Part shown: positions 19,959 through 28,300 of the stretch, piece after piece
Numbering within the stretch: position 1 is the first letter of the stretch
Layout: each line of letters begins with the position of its first letter
Origin: Robertmurraya korlensis
Lineage (GTDB): Bacteria; Bacillota; Bacilli; Bacillales; Cytobacillaceae
Direction: 5' to 3'
DNA length: 64,000 bases
Assembly (NCBI RefSeq): GCF_023715225.1
Contig: NZ_JAMBNS010000001.1
Span: 1 to 64,000, forward strand
The notes under the pieces: generated by a model
What the model was told of the DNA's origin: nothing
The model's database searches: none
What the model saw: only the letters and a program-made list of their open reading frames with translations
Program-made: the position numbers and the translations under genes

Positions 19959-20315
19959 TTGAATTTAGAGATGCAACAGTTTAAAGCAGAGTTTTTTAAG
20001 GCTTTGGCTCATCCGTTAAGAATACGCATTCTAGAATTGTTAGCTGAAGGGGATAAGAACGTAAATGAAATTCAAACCCTCATAGGTAGCGAAGGTTCAT
20101 CTGTTTCACAGCAATTAACGATATTAAGAGCTAAAAATATTGTGTCAGGGACAAAGGAAGGTAATAAAGTCATTTACACGTTAAAGGATCCGATGATTAT
20201 CGAACTTTTAGCGGTTGCGCGCCAAATATTTAACAATCATCTTGTCGATACAATAACTATTTTAGACCGTTTCACTGAAAAGGAAGAAGAAGGGAACATC
20301 GTGCCGAAGAATTAG
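19959..20315 (+). CDS. ArsR-family winged-helix regulator
   Basis: A 118-aa DNA-binding protein with the ArsR winged-helix fold: KALAHPLRIRILELLAEG, the recognition helix SSVSQQLTILRAKNIV and the wing GTKEGNKVIYTL. It contains no cysteine, so it is not a thiol-type metal sensor; the signal is unknown. TTG 19959 is the likely start, after AAGGAAG; ATG 19971 would give a protein four residues shorter. It follows sulP by 24 bp and probably controls it through the palindrome at 18138-18165 (inferred). Confidence 0.85.
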   Translation: MNLEMQQFKAEFFKALAHPLRIRILELLAEGDKNVNEIQTLIGSEGSSVSQQLTILRAKNIVSGTKEGNKVIYTLKDPMIIELLAVARQIFNNHLVDTITILDRFTEKEEEGNIVPKN

Positions 20316-20332
20316 ATCTTCGGCTTTATTTA
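20303..20332 (+). terminator. Weak terminator after arsR
   Basis: GCCGAAGA (20303-20310) pairs with TCTTCGGC (20317-20324), overlapping the arsR stop codon; the following T stretch is interrupted by A. Termination may be incomplete. Confidence 0.55.
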
Positions 20333-20404
20333 TGTTGTACTTCAGCATGTACATTGAAAAAAAGAAAACAATTTGATAACGTGAATAGGAAGAGGGTGAA
20401 AAAA

Positions 20405-21874
20405 TTGTCAATAGAAGTCATGCCGAATTTTCTTAAAAAAAGAGCATTTTTGACACCTAGTCGAACGGCGTTGGTATATGAAGATAAACGCTACACATTT
20501 CAACAGCTATATGTCGAAAGTGTCGATGTAGCAGGTCGAATGCATGCATATGGAATGAAACAGGGGCAATACATTGCATTGTTATTATCGAATCATTCCG
20601 AAAGTGTCGTTATATTGTTATCATTACAGCTACTTGGTATTAAAGCAGTTTTGCTTAACACAAGATTAACTACAGAAGAACTGAATTATCAATTGAAGGA
20701 CTCAGATGCAGCATTTCTAATTACGGAATCATTGTTCGAAGAAAAAGCAAAACAATTAAATGTAAGTGTCGTCCTCAAAAATGAGTTGTTTCAAATATCA
20801 TATATGGAACCACCTCTTGTTCATGAAGTAGCTTTAGAGGAGGTTTGCACTCTCATGTACACTTCCGGAACGACGGGTTCTCCTAAAGGGGTTATGCAAA
20901 CGTACGGAAACCATTGGTGGAGTGCAGTTGGCTCAAGCTTAAATCTTGGATTGCAAGAGAGTGATGGCTGGCTATGTGCAGTGCCTCTGTTTCATATTAG
21001 TGGGTATTCCATATTAATGAGAAGTGTGATTTATGGAATGAAGATGGTGTTGCATGAGAGCTTTGACGTGGAAAAAACGTTACAAGATATAAAGTCAGAG
21101 AAAGTAACAACGATGTCTGTTGTAAGTACAATGCTTTCACGATTACTAGATCACTTGGATAGCCAGTTACCGAGTCATTTTCGCTGTATGCTTTTAGGAG
21201 GAGGACCAGCGTCTCTTTCATTATTAGAAAGATGTGTGGAGCTACAAGTTCCAGTTTATCAAACATACGGAATGACCGAAACGGCCTCTCAATTTGTCAC
21301 TTTATCTCCTGAGTATAGCTTGAGCAAATTAGGTTCGGCAGGAAAGGCACTTTTTCCATCACAGTTACAAATTGTTGATTCTGATGGTTTGGAACAGCAA
21401 CCGTTAAAATCCGGAGACATCTATGTAAAAGGTCCGAATGTTACGAAAGGGTACTTGAATAAAGAGGGTTCGCACCTAAAGGATGGATGGTTTGCAACAG
21501 GAGATATAGGGTTTGTCGATGAAGAAGGGTTCTTATACGTCCAAGATCGCCGTTCTGACTTGATTATCTCAGGTGGAGAAAACATTTATCCTGCGGAAAT
21601 CGAAGGAGTTTTACAAGGGCATCCTGCTATTCAAGAGGTGGGGGTTATCGGTGTGGAAGATCTGGAATGGGGACAAGTACCGGTAGCCTTTGTTGTTAGG
21701 GATTCACCTATTACTGAAGCAGAAATCATACAATATGCTTCATCCAAGTTAGCGAAATATAAGGTTCCTAAAAAGGTCATCATCGTTGACCACCTACCAA
21801 GAAATGCGTCTAATAAGCTTTTAAGAAGAAGTTTGAAGGAATGGATTAAAGGCGGAGACACAAATGAAAATTGA
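20405..21874 (+). CDS. menE: O-succinylbenzoate-CoA ligase MenE
   Basis: An ANL-superfamily ligase that activates O-succinylbenzoate with ATP and CoA. The 489-aa protein has the P-loop-like LMYTSGTTGSPKGV, YGMTETASQ, the TGDIGFVDEEGFLYVQDR hinge and, near the end, the Lys of NASNKLLRR. I chose TTG 20405, which has GAGGGTG seven nt upstream and gives the usual family length; an upstream TTG at 20354 has no ribosome site. It overlaps menC by 11 nt. In B. subtilis it directly follows menB, whereas here sulP-arsR stand between. Confidence 0.94.
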   Translation: MSIEVMPNFLKKRAFLTPSRTALVYEDKRYTFQQLYVESVDVAGRMHAYGMKQGQYIALLLSNHSESVVILLSLQLLGIKAVLLNTRLTTEELNYQLKDSDAAFLITESLFEEKAKQLNVSVVLKNELFQISYMEPPLVHEVALEEVCTLMYTSGTTGSPKGVMQTYGNHWWSAVGSSLNLGLQESDGWLCAVPLFHISGYSILMRSVIYGMKMVLHESFDVEKTLQDIKSEKVTTMSVVSTMLSRLLDHLDSQLPSHFRCMLLGGGPASLSLLERCVELQVPVYQTYGMTETASQFVTLSPEYSLSKLGSAGKALFPSQLQIVDSDGLEQQPLKSGDIYVKGPNVTKGYLNKEGSHLKDGWFATGDIGFVDEEGFLYVQDRRSDLIISGGENIYPAEIEGVLQGHPAIQEVGVIGVEDLEWGQVPVAFVVRDSPITEAEIIQYASSKLAKYKVPKKVIIVDHLPRNASNKLLRRSLKEWIKGGDTNEN

Positions 21875-22970
21875 GAGAATTAAGCTATCAGTTATCTCCA
21901 TGAAATTAAAGACTCCATTTACCACTCATTTAGGTACGGTGCACGAACGGGAAGGGATTGTAATAGAGGTGATGGATCGAGAGGGAGTGTCTGGGTTTGG
22001 AGAGGTAGTTGCCTTTTCCTCTCCGTGGTATACGGAAGAAACCGTCCAAACCTCCTTACATATGTTAAAAGAGTTTTTTATCCCGCTGATCTTTGACAGT
22101 ACCATTGAGCATCCAAGTGAGGTTACTCCGCTTTTTAACCGATTCCGGAGAAATTTTATGGCCAAAGCAGGTCTTGAGATGGCTGTTTGGGATCTATATG
22201 CAAAGGAAAGAAATCAGTCATTATCAAGCCTGCTTGGAGGGACTCAAAGTGCAATTCCATCCGGAGTGGTGGTTGGGGCCAAGTCGATGAGAGAGACGCT
22301 TCTGCAAATTGAAAGAAATCTTGAGAACGGCTATAAGCGTGTGAAGGTAAAAATCTCTCCAAAAAATGATTACGAATATATCCAATCAATTAGAACTCAT
22401 TTTCCTCATGTTCAATTAATGGCCGATGCAAACTCTGCCTATACATTAAGAGATATCAATCGATTAAAGGCACTTGATGAGTTTGGATTGCTAATGATTG
22501 AACAACCGTTAGGGTACGATGATATTGTTGAGCATGCAAAGCTACAATCCGTACTTCAAACACCGATTTGTTTGGATGAGAGTATTGTAACATTTGACGA
22601 TGCTAAAAAAGCAATAGAGTTAGGGAGTTGCCGGGTAATAAATATAAAAGCTGGCAGAGTAGGTGGGATTCAAACGGTAAAGGACATTCATGATTATTGT
22701 TTGGAAAAAGGAGTCCCCGTCTGGTGTGGAGGCGTGTTGGAGTTTGGTATCTCTAGAGCACACAACATCGCTATTGCAACTCTCCCTAATTTTACGATTG
22801 CCGGAGATATTTCAGCAAGCAACCGATACTGGGAGGAGGACATTACAACTCCTGAAGTGATGGTCCGTAATGGTATGATTGATGTTCCAAGTGGTCCTGG
22901 TATAGGGTTTGAGATGAATCATAAGAGATTGAAAGATGTAATGATCTTTGAGCAAACCTTTACGAAATAA
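21864..22970 (+). CDS. menC: O-succinylbenzoate synthase MenC
   Basis: An enolase-superfamily dehydratase that turns SHCHC into O-succinylbenzoate. The 368-aa protein shows the KVKISP catalytic Lys segment, the metal ligands in LMADANSAYT, MIEQPLG and CLDESIV, and the second catalytic Lys in VINIKAGRVGG. ATG 21864 lies within the last codons of menE, behind GGCGGAG. Related enzymes racemise N-acylamino acids, but the menE neighbour supports the MenC role. Confidence 0.95.
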   Translation: MKIERIKLSVISMKLKTPFTTHLGTVHEREGIVIEVMDREGVSGFGEVVAFSSPWYTEETVQTSLHMLKEFFIPLIFDSTIEHPSEVTPLFNRFRRNFMAKAGLEMAVWDLYAKERNQSLSSLLGGTQSAIPSGVVVGAKSMRETLLQIERNLENGYKRVKVKISPKNDYEYIQSIRTHFPHVQLMADANSAYTLRDINRLKALDEFGLLMIEQPLGYDDIVEHAKLQSVLQTPICLDESIVTFDDAKKAIELGSCRVINIKAGRVGGIQTVKDIHDYCLEKGVPVWCGGVLEFGISRAHNIAIATLPNFTIAGDISASNRYWEEDITTPEVMVRNGMIDVPSGPGIGFEMNHKRLKDVMIFEQTFTK

Positions 22971-22979
22971 TGATTAGAA

Positions 22980-23028
22980 AAAATCGTGCCAAAGTTGGTT
23001 TCACATCAAATTTCGGGCACGATTTTTC
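22980..23028. terminator. Bidirectional terminator between menC and cydB
   Basis: AAATCGTGCC (22981-22990) pairs with GGGCACGATTT (23015-23025) across a 24-nt loop, with T runs on both strands. It serves converging menC and cydB. Confidence 0.85.
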
Positions 23029-23040
23029 CTTGCGCTTTTC

Positions 23041-24090
23041 TTATGACTTCGTTTCTTCTGGTGGTTTTTGCTGCAGATATCTTTTGTCATTCATAAATAA
23101 TGTCCAGAAATAAAAGAAACCTGGGAAAAGAATGGCAAAACCTGCTATGTAGGTTGCGAAAATAGCACGGAACGAATTTGGATCTGTAAAGGCGTTCTGA
23201 ATGGTTACCTCTGGGTAAACAATGTAAGGCAAGTGTGCTTGTCCGTATACAAGACTAGCAAGTAAGTATTGAATAGTAATTGCAATGACAGTAAGGCGAG
23301 GCATTCCCTTTGGTCCTCCAGTAACAGAAGGTAAAAACAAACCAAGTCCTCCAATGACAAAAAACACAACCGATGCGATTAGAAAAGCTAAATTATCCAT
23401 CATTTTTTCGTAAAGCCAAGGTGCTTCTGTTCGGATGGTGAACATAATGAGGACAGCCATTCCCAGAGAGATGGGCCCTAGAATAATGGCATCCCTTCGA
23501 TATACAGCATATGCCTCATATTCTTCCGCTGTTTTTGAATAGTCTGCAAGCAATAAAGATGATAAAAACAAAGTGGAACTTATTGCGAAGCCAATAAAGG
23601 CGTATTCATTGGCACTGGTAAAAAGTTTTATCAGATCAAGGGTTTGACGACCATCTGAAAAATCAATATAGTTCCCATGTGTAATTGGAAGTACGCTGAT
23701 GAGTAATCCAGGAATGAGAATACCGGTAATTCCAGAGATATATGTTAGTGGTTTTCGATATTCAGATGCAATATTTGAGAAAACGAGAAACGCACTTCGT
23801 AAGGCGAGCAAAAGCAAGATCATACTGCCTGGAATAAGCAATACAGTCCCAAGCGTGTATGCTGCAGATGGAAATAAACTGTACACAGCAACAACAAGAG
23901 CAACAATAAATGTGTTGGTAACCTCCCATGTGGGGGACAGATATCGGTTAGCTATGTTAGTAGCCTTAGTCTGCGTTCTATTGAAGTAAAGCATAGACCA
24001 AAATCCGGCTCCAAAGTCCATGGTTGCCATTACAGCATAGATGAATACAAATCCCCATAATACAGTAATGGCTAGTAATGCATCCGTCAT
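23041..24090 (-). CDS. cydB: Cytochrome bd-type quinol oxidase subunit II (CydB/YthB)
   Basis: The partner membrane subunit of a bd-type terminal oxidase, which passes electrons from menaquinol to oxygen. The 349-aa protein has about eight or nine membrane helices and the early TMDFGAGFW motif plus the SPTWEVTNTF stretch typical of CydB. It lies 33 bp after cydA in the same direction. The sequence is closer to the Bacillus YthB/cyanide-insensitive type than to classical CydB. Confidence 0.92.
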   Translation of the reverse strand: MTDALLAITVLWGFVFIYAVMATMDFGAGFWSMLYFNRTQTKATNIANRYLSPTWEVTNTFIVALVVAVYSLFPSAAYTLGTVLLIPGSMILLLLALRSAFLVFSNIASEYRKPLTYISGITGILIPGLLISVLPITHGNYIDFSDGRQTLDLIKLFTSANEYAFIGFAISSTLFLSSLLLADYSKTAEEYEAYAVYRRDAIILGPISLGMAVLIMFTIRTEAPWLYEKMMDNLAFLIASVVFFVIGGLGLFLPSVTGGPKGMPRLTVIAITIQYLLASLVYGQAHLPYIVYPEVTIQNAFTDPNSFRAIFATYIAGFAILFPGFFYFWTLFMNDKRYLQQKPPEETKS

Positions 24091-24123
24091 TTATTTTCAC
24101 TCCTCCATTAAAATGGTGCCTCG

Positions 24124-25485
24124 TTACGTATTGGATCCATATAGCGGTACACCTTTTTGTTCGGCTCGATGTAAATCATCAGCAACCGTGTTCTTTCTAA
24201 AATAATATAAAAGGACAAATACAACAGAAACTCCTAGAATGATGTATACAGATACAAATGCTAGAAATAAGATGCCTAAATTTGTCGCTGTTGTCGCCGA
24301 ATCGGCCGTTGACAGGACACGATAAATTGTCCAAGGTTGTCTTCCTGTACAAGCAAAAATCCATCCAAATTCAATCGCGAGTACTGCTAAAGGGCCTGAG
24401 GCAATAAAGGTCGAAAGAATCCAACGAGGATATTTGTCTTTTTTCAAAAATTTTATCCAAAGTAACGCGAGTAAAGGTAATAAGATTAGTAAAGATCCAA
24501 TGCCGACCATTCCATTGAAAAGGGTGTGAACAAAAAGCGGTGGCCATTCTTCTTCCGGCCATTCTTTAAGTCCCTTAACGACGGTATCAAAGCTATTTCC
24601 TGCTAAAAAGCTAAGTGCCCAAGGAATGTGAATAGCGTACTTAACCTCTTCGGTTTCTCGGTCAGTAAACCCTCCGATAACGAGAGGGGCATGAGATTGA
24701 GTTTCAAATAATCCTTCTGCTGCTGCAAGTTTTTCAGGTTGATATTCATGCAAATATTGAGCGGATTCATGTCCGTTTATGGCGGTTAATAGAGAAAATA
24801 CTCCTCCAACAATGAGACTTAGCGTTAATGCTTTTTTGTGAAAATGGTAGATGCGTGTATTAAATTCAGTGCGCCATAGTTTATAGGCTGATACGGACGC
24901 AATTACAAATGCACCTGTTGTATAGGCAGATAAAGCGACATGTCCGGCTGTGACAATAAAGCTCGGGTTAAAAAATGCTGCCCATGGATCAACATCGGTT
25001 ATGATACCGTTTTCGATTCGAAATCCAGTGGGTGTCCCTTCCCAGGCATGTACATTTGTTATGAGAACAGCAGATGCTAAAGCACCAATCGCTACAAGTA
25101 CCAAACTTGTGATTCTAGCCCAAGGAGGAATACGTTCAGCGGCATATACATAAATGGACATAAATAGAGCTTCAATAAAGAAAGCATAGATTTCAATTTG
25201 GAAGGGAAGGGCCATGACGACACCGATGACTTCCATAAAGCCTGGCCATAATAAAGAAAGTTGAACTCCAGCAATTGTACCTGTTGGGATCCCTACACCA
25301 AGAAGTACGGCAAAAGCTTTTGTCCAGCGCTTAGCCATAACTACGTACTCTTGGTCTTTCGTTTTTTGGTACATGAGCTCAGCCGTAAGCATCATAAATG
25401 GCAAACCTACTCCGATCGTGGCAAAAATAATATGAAAACCCATAGTAGTTCCGAATAGCGAGCGCGCAATTAGTAAATCATCCAT
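24124..25485 (-). CDS. cydA: Cytochrome bd-type quinol oxidase subunit I (CydA/YthA)
   Basis: The haem-bearing subunit of a bd-type oxidase in the cell membrane. The 453-aa protein starts RSLFGTTMGFHIIFATIGVGLP, where the His is the expected haem ligand. It carries a short quinol-binding loop after the sixth helix (about 240-310), and the GRQPW motif late in the protein. The short Q-loop places it with the YthA/CioA type. With the menaquinone genes next door, it uses menaquinol (inferred). The ATG follows AAAGGGAG. Confidence 0.93.
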   Translation of the reverse strand: MDDLLIARSLFGTTMGFHIIFATIGVGLPFMMLTAELMYQKTKDQEYVVMAKRWTKAFAVLLGVGIPTGTIAGVQLSLLWPGFMEVIGVVMALPFQIEIYAFFIEALFMSIYVYAAERIPPWARITSLVLVAIGALASAVLITNVHAWEGTPTGFRIENGIITDVDPWAAFFNPSFIVTAGHVALSAYTTGAFVIASVSAYKLWRTEFNTRIYHFHKKALTLSLIVGGVFSLLTAINGHESAQYLHEYQPEKLAAAEGLFETQSHAPLVIGGFTDRETEEVKYAIHIPWALSFLAGNSFDTVVKGLKEWPEEEWPPLFVHTLFNGMVGIGSLLILLPLLALLWIKFLKKDKYPRWILSTFIASGPLAVLAIEFGWIFACTGRQPWTIYRVLSTADSATTATNLGILFLAFVSVYIILGVSVVFVLLYYFRKNTVADDLHRAEQKGVPLYGSNT

Positions 25486-25611
25486 AAAAATCTCCCTTTC
25501 AATATACTCACCAAGTTATTCTTTTCTAATTAAAAATAAATATGTAATCTTTTCCTCTATTTACAAGAAATAAGGCAATATCGTGACAGATAATGGATCT
25601 AAGAACAGCAA

Positions 25612-25636
25612 AACCCCCTCGAAAACCGAGGGGGTT
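25612..25636 (-). terminator. Terminator of the zinc-binding lipoprotein gene
   Basis: AACCCCCTCG and CGAGGGGGTT pair perfectly around a 5-nt loop; on the minus strand a TTTT run follows. It lies 10 bp after the stop codon. Confidence 0.9.
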
Positions 25637-25645
25637 GACTTTACA

Positions 25646-26626
25646 CTATTCGTTTAAAGCGGTTTGCAATGCTTCCAAATTATCTTTCATAATGGTAAAA
25701 TACGTGCGTTCTTCTTTTACATCTTCATCGGTTAAGGTTGATAGATTATGAAGGGTTAATGGTTCTGCCCCAATTTCCTTTTGAACAATTTCAGTTAGCT
25801 TTGAGCTTACATTTTGCTCAAAGAAAATATAATGTAGATCATGTTCCTCGGCTTCAGCGATAATATTTTCAAGCTCCTTTTGAGTAGGTTCATTTGTTGA
25901 AGCTAAACCAGATACGCTGATTTGCTCAAGCCCGTAACGCTCAGACCAATAACCGAATGCGGCGTGGGACACTAAAAATTCCTTATGTTTTGCTGTGCTT
26001 GTTACTTCAGTAAAATCGTCATTTAATTGCTGTAATTCTTTTTCTAGTGCTGCGAAATTTTCTTCGATTTGCTCTTTATCATCTGGTAATTTTTCAAGAA
26101 GCTGTTCTTTAATTTCTTCCGCTAAGCTAATGGCGTAAATTGGATCAAGCCATACATGAGGGTCTACATCACCGTGGTTATGTTCATCCTCTTCTTCATG
26201 AGCATGCTCTTCTGACGTTTCTTCATGAGCATGTTCTTCTTCAGTTTCTTCGGCATGCTCTTCGAAAGTGATATGTTCAGCAGTGGCTACTAACGTGACG
26301 TTTTCATTCTTTAATGCTTTCTCTGCCTTTGAAACGAATCCTTCTAAACCTAAGCCAATGTAAAAGAAAAGGTCAGAATCGGCAAGATCAATCATATCCT
26401 TTTGAGATGGCTCATAAGAGTGTTCATCTGCACCATTAGGATAAATGGATTGGACATTTACTAAATCTCCACCAATACGTTCTGTGAAGTACTGTAATGG
26501 ATAAACGGTTGTATAGATTGATAGTTTATCGTCTTCTTGGCTACTTTCCGCTGTATCTCCCTGACAACCTGCTAAAAATGTGGCAATGAGTATCATAAAA
26601 ACGAATGCTGTATATTTACGAAACAT
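25646..26626 (-). CDS. znuA: Zinc ABC-transporter substrate-binding lipoprotein (ZnuA/AdcA type)
   Basis: A membrane-anchored lipoprotein that captures zinc for an ABC importer. The 326-aa protein has a signal peptide with lipobox LAGC (Cys21). Expected ligands are His69 in GADEHSYE, His157 in DPHVWLDP, the His of LVSHAAFGYW, and a late acidic residue. A His/Glu-rich loop (about 124-151) with ten histidines is typical of zinc rather than manganese binders. A near-perfect Zur box lies in its promoter. No permease or ATPase gene is beside it, so it must work with ZnuBC encoded elsewhere. Confidence 0.92.
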   Translation of the reverse strand: MFRKYTAFVFMILIATFLAGCQGDTAESSQEDDKLSIYTTVYPLQYFTERIGGDLVNVQSIYPNGADEHSYEPSQKDMIDLADSDLFFYIGLGLEGFVSKAEKALKNENVTLVATAEHITFEEHAEETEEEHAHEETSEEHAHEEEDEHNHGDVDPHVWLDPIYAISLAEEIKEQLLEKLPDDKEQIEENFAALEKELQQLNDDFTEVTSTAKHKEFLVSHAAFGYWSERYGLEQISVSGLASTNEPTQKELENIIAEAEEHDLHYIFFEQNVSSKLTEIVQKEIGAEPLTLHNLSTLTDEDVKEERTYFTIMKDNLEALQTALNE

Positions 26627-26642
26627 ACTTACTCTCCTCTCG

Positions 26643-26672
26643 ATTATAAATAAAACGTAATTATTTCGATTT
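26643..26672 (-). promoter_or_regulatory. Zur box overlapping the znuA promoter
   Basis: On the minus strand the 21 bp at 26652-26672 read AAATCGAAATAATTACGTTTT, matching the Bacillus Zur consensus (AAATCGTAATnATTACGATTT) at all but two positions. It covers the -35 and spacer of a promoter with TATAAT at 26643-26648. Zinc-loaded Zur would shut the gene off. Confidence 0.85.
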
Positions 26673-26781
26673 AAAGTATATAAGAATAGATGGAGTTTGG
26701 TATTTTAATAGATAATCCGAAACGGTTACGATTTACATTAGTTATATTACCTAATTGTAGAGAATTATGCAACCATAAAAA

Positions 26782-26811
26782 TTGTCTAGTTTTGCAATTA
26801 TCTTGTATTAT
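26782..26811 (+). promoter_or_regulatory. Putative promoter of the beta-carbonic anhydrase gene
   Basis: TTGTCT (26782-26787), 18-bp spacer, TATTAT (26806-26811), 32 bp before the start codon. Confidence 0.45.
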
Positions 26812-26842
26812 AGTCATAAGTACAAAAAAGGGGGTAACCAGG

Positions 26843-27409
26843 ATGAGACTGTTAGATGAGATTTTACAATATAATCAGGAGTTTGTTTCCGAAAAACGGT
26901 ATGAGGAATTTACAACAACAAAATTTCCGAACAAACGACTTGTTATTTTAACATGTATGGACACAAGATTATTAGAGCTATTACCAAAAGCAATGAACGT
27001 GTCCAATGGGGATGTAAAGATTGTTAAAAATGCTGGTGCACTAGTTATGCATCCGTTTGGAAGTATTATGAGAAGTTTACTTGTTGCGGTGTATCAGTTG
27101 CAAGCAGACGAAATCCTAGTTATTGGTCATTATGATTGTGGAATGAGTGGAATGAAGGCTGATGTAGTGATCGAAAGCATGAAAGAGCGGGGAATCACGC
27201 AAGAGACGCTTGATATGCTTAACTACTCTGGCATTAACGTCTCTGAATGGATGCATGGATTTGACAATGTGTCTGATAGCGTAAAGCATAGTGTGGACAT
27301 GATTAAGAAGCATCCTCTTCTTCCAAAAGGAGTTCCTGTACATGGACTTGTCATTGACCCTGCAACAGGTAGATTAGACGCTGTCGAAAATGGGTATGAG
27401 AACATCTAG
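26843..27409 (+). CDS. ytiB: Beta-class carbonic anhydrase YtiB
   Basis: A cytosolic zinc enzyme that interconverts CO2 and bicarbonate. The 188-aa protein carries the expected ligands Cys38 (LTCMDTR, with the Asp40-Arg42 dyad), His96 and Cys99 (GHYDCGM). ATG 26843 has GGGGG(T)AACCAGG ahead and gives the length of B. subtilis YtiB; upstream in-frame sequence has no ribosome site. Its end overlaps convergent yidD by 4 nt. Confidence 0.94.
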   Translation: MRLLDEILQYNQEFVSEKRYEEFTTTKFPNKRLVILTCMDTRLLELLPKAMNVSNGDVKIVKNAGALVMHPFGSIMRSLLVAVYQLQADEILVIGHYDCGMSGMKADVVIESMKERGITQETLDMLNYSGINVSEWMHGFDNVSDSVKHSVDMIKKHPLLPKGVPVHGLVIDPATGRLDAVENGYENI

Positions 27410-27639
27410 TTCTTTCTTTCCTTTTTTTCAGGAACATAATCAAACCCACCTGGATGAAAAGGATGACATTTTAATAATCGCTTGATGGTTAGGTATCCAC
27501 CTTTTATCGGTCCAAATCTTTCGATGGCCTCTAAACCATAGTGTGAGCATGTTGGATAGAAGCGGCAACTTGGCGGCTTGAGCGGAGATATGGCAACTTG
27601 GTAGAAACGGATAAAGGCAATCATCGCCTTTTTTAACAT
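27406..27639 (-). CDS. yidD: Membrane protein insertion efficiency factor YidD
   Basis: A small (77-aa) protein that assists YidC/SpoIIIJ insertase in placing proteins in the membrane. It has an N-terminal amphipathic or membrane-associated helix and the family core [27 protein letters not shown], followed by the conserved [13 protein letters not shown] motif. The three conserved cysteines are present. It is known as ytjA in B. subtilis, in the same neighbourhood. Confidence 0.95.
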   Translation of the reverse strand: MLKKAMIAFIRFYQVAISPLKPPSCRFYPTCSHYGLEAIERFGPIKGGYLTIKRLLKCHPFHPGGFDYVPEKKERKN

Positions 27640-27788
27640 GTAAATCTCTCACTTTCCTCTTCCTATTTACGAACAACATAACATAGATAGGGAAATTAGT
27701 CTAAAAAATGGTATGTGGGTATGTAGAGATAATGCGTAATAATTGTTGTATACTGATAAAAGAAATTGAATGATTAGGAGTGGAGTAT

Positions 27789-28262
27789 ATGCCTTCTGTA
27801 GAAAGCTTTGAATTAGATCATAATGCAGTGAAAGCCCCGTATGTAAGACATTGTGGAGTACATAAAGTGGGAACTGATGGAGTTGTTAATAAATTTGATA
27901 TTCGATTCTGTCAGCCGAATAAGCAAGCTATGAAGCCAGATGTTATTCATACACTGGAACACTTATTAGCATTTAATCTTCGTGAGCATGCTGAAAAATA
28001 CAGCCATTTTGATATTATTGATATCTCTCCAATGGGATGTCAAACAGGCTATTACCTAGTGGTGAGTGGGGAGCCTTCGGTAGAAGAAATTATTGATCTA
28101 TTAGAGGATACGATGAAATCAGCGGTGGAAATCGTTGAGATTCCTGCAGCTAATGAAACACAATGTGGGCAAGCGAAGCTTCATGACCTTGAGGGAGCTA
28201 AACGATTAATGCGTTTTTGGCTTGAACAATCAAAAGAAGATTTGAAACAGGTATTTGCATAA
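27789..28262 (+). CDS. luxS: S-ribosylhomocysteine lyase LuxS
   Basis: It cleaves S-ribosylhomocysteine to homocysteine and DPD, the precursor of AI-2, as part of the activated methyl cycle fed by MetK. The 157-aa protein shows the iron ligands in HTLEHLLAF and the Cys of the later QCGQAKLHD, plus the conserved [11 protein letters not shown] 27789 is chosen ([11 protein letters not shown], as in other LuxS proteins) with AGGAG upstream; the GTG at 27780 overlaps that site. Confidence 0.97.
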   Translation: MPSVESFELDHNAVKAPYVRHCGVHKVGTDGVVNKFDIRFCQPNKQAMKPDVIHTLEHLLAFNLREHAEKYSHFDIIDISPMGCQTGYYLVVSGEPSVEEIIDLLEDTMKSAVEIVEIPAANETQCGQAKLHDLEGAKRLMRFWLEQSKEDLKQVFA

Positions 28263-28268
28263 AAATTT

Positions 28269-28300
28269 AGCCGAGCATTTTTTTTGCTCGGCTTTTTTTT
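28269..28300. terminator. Terminator between luxS and cls
   Basis: AGCCGAGCA (28269-28277) pairs with TGCTCGGCT (28285-28293), followed by T8. It also lies just past the cls stop codon. Confidence 0.95.

Noticed and set aside
25486-25611. Rex-type operator before cydA
   Set aside because: No TTGTGAA-n6-TTCACAA-like site is seen; the stretch holds only the ribosome site and AT-rich sequence.
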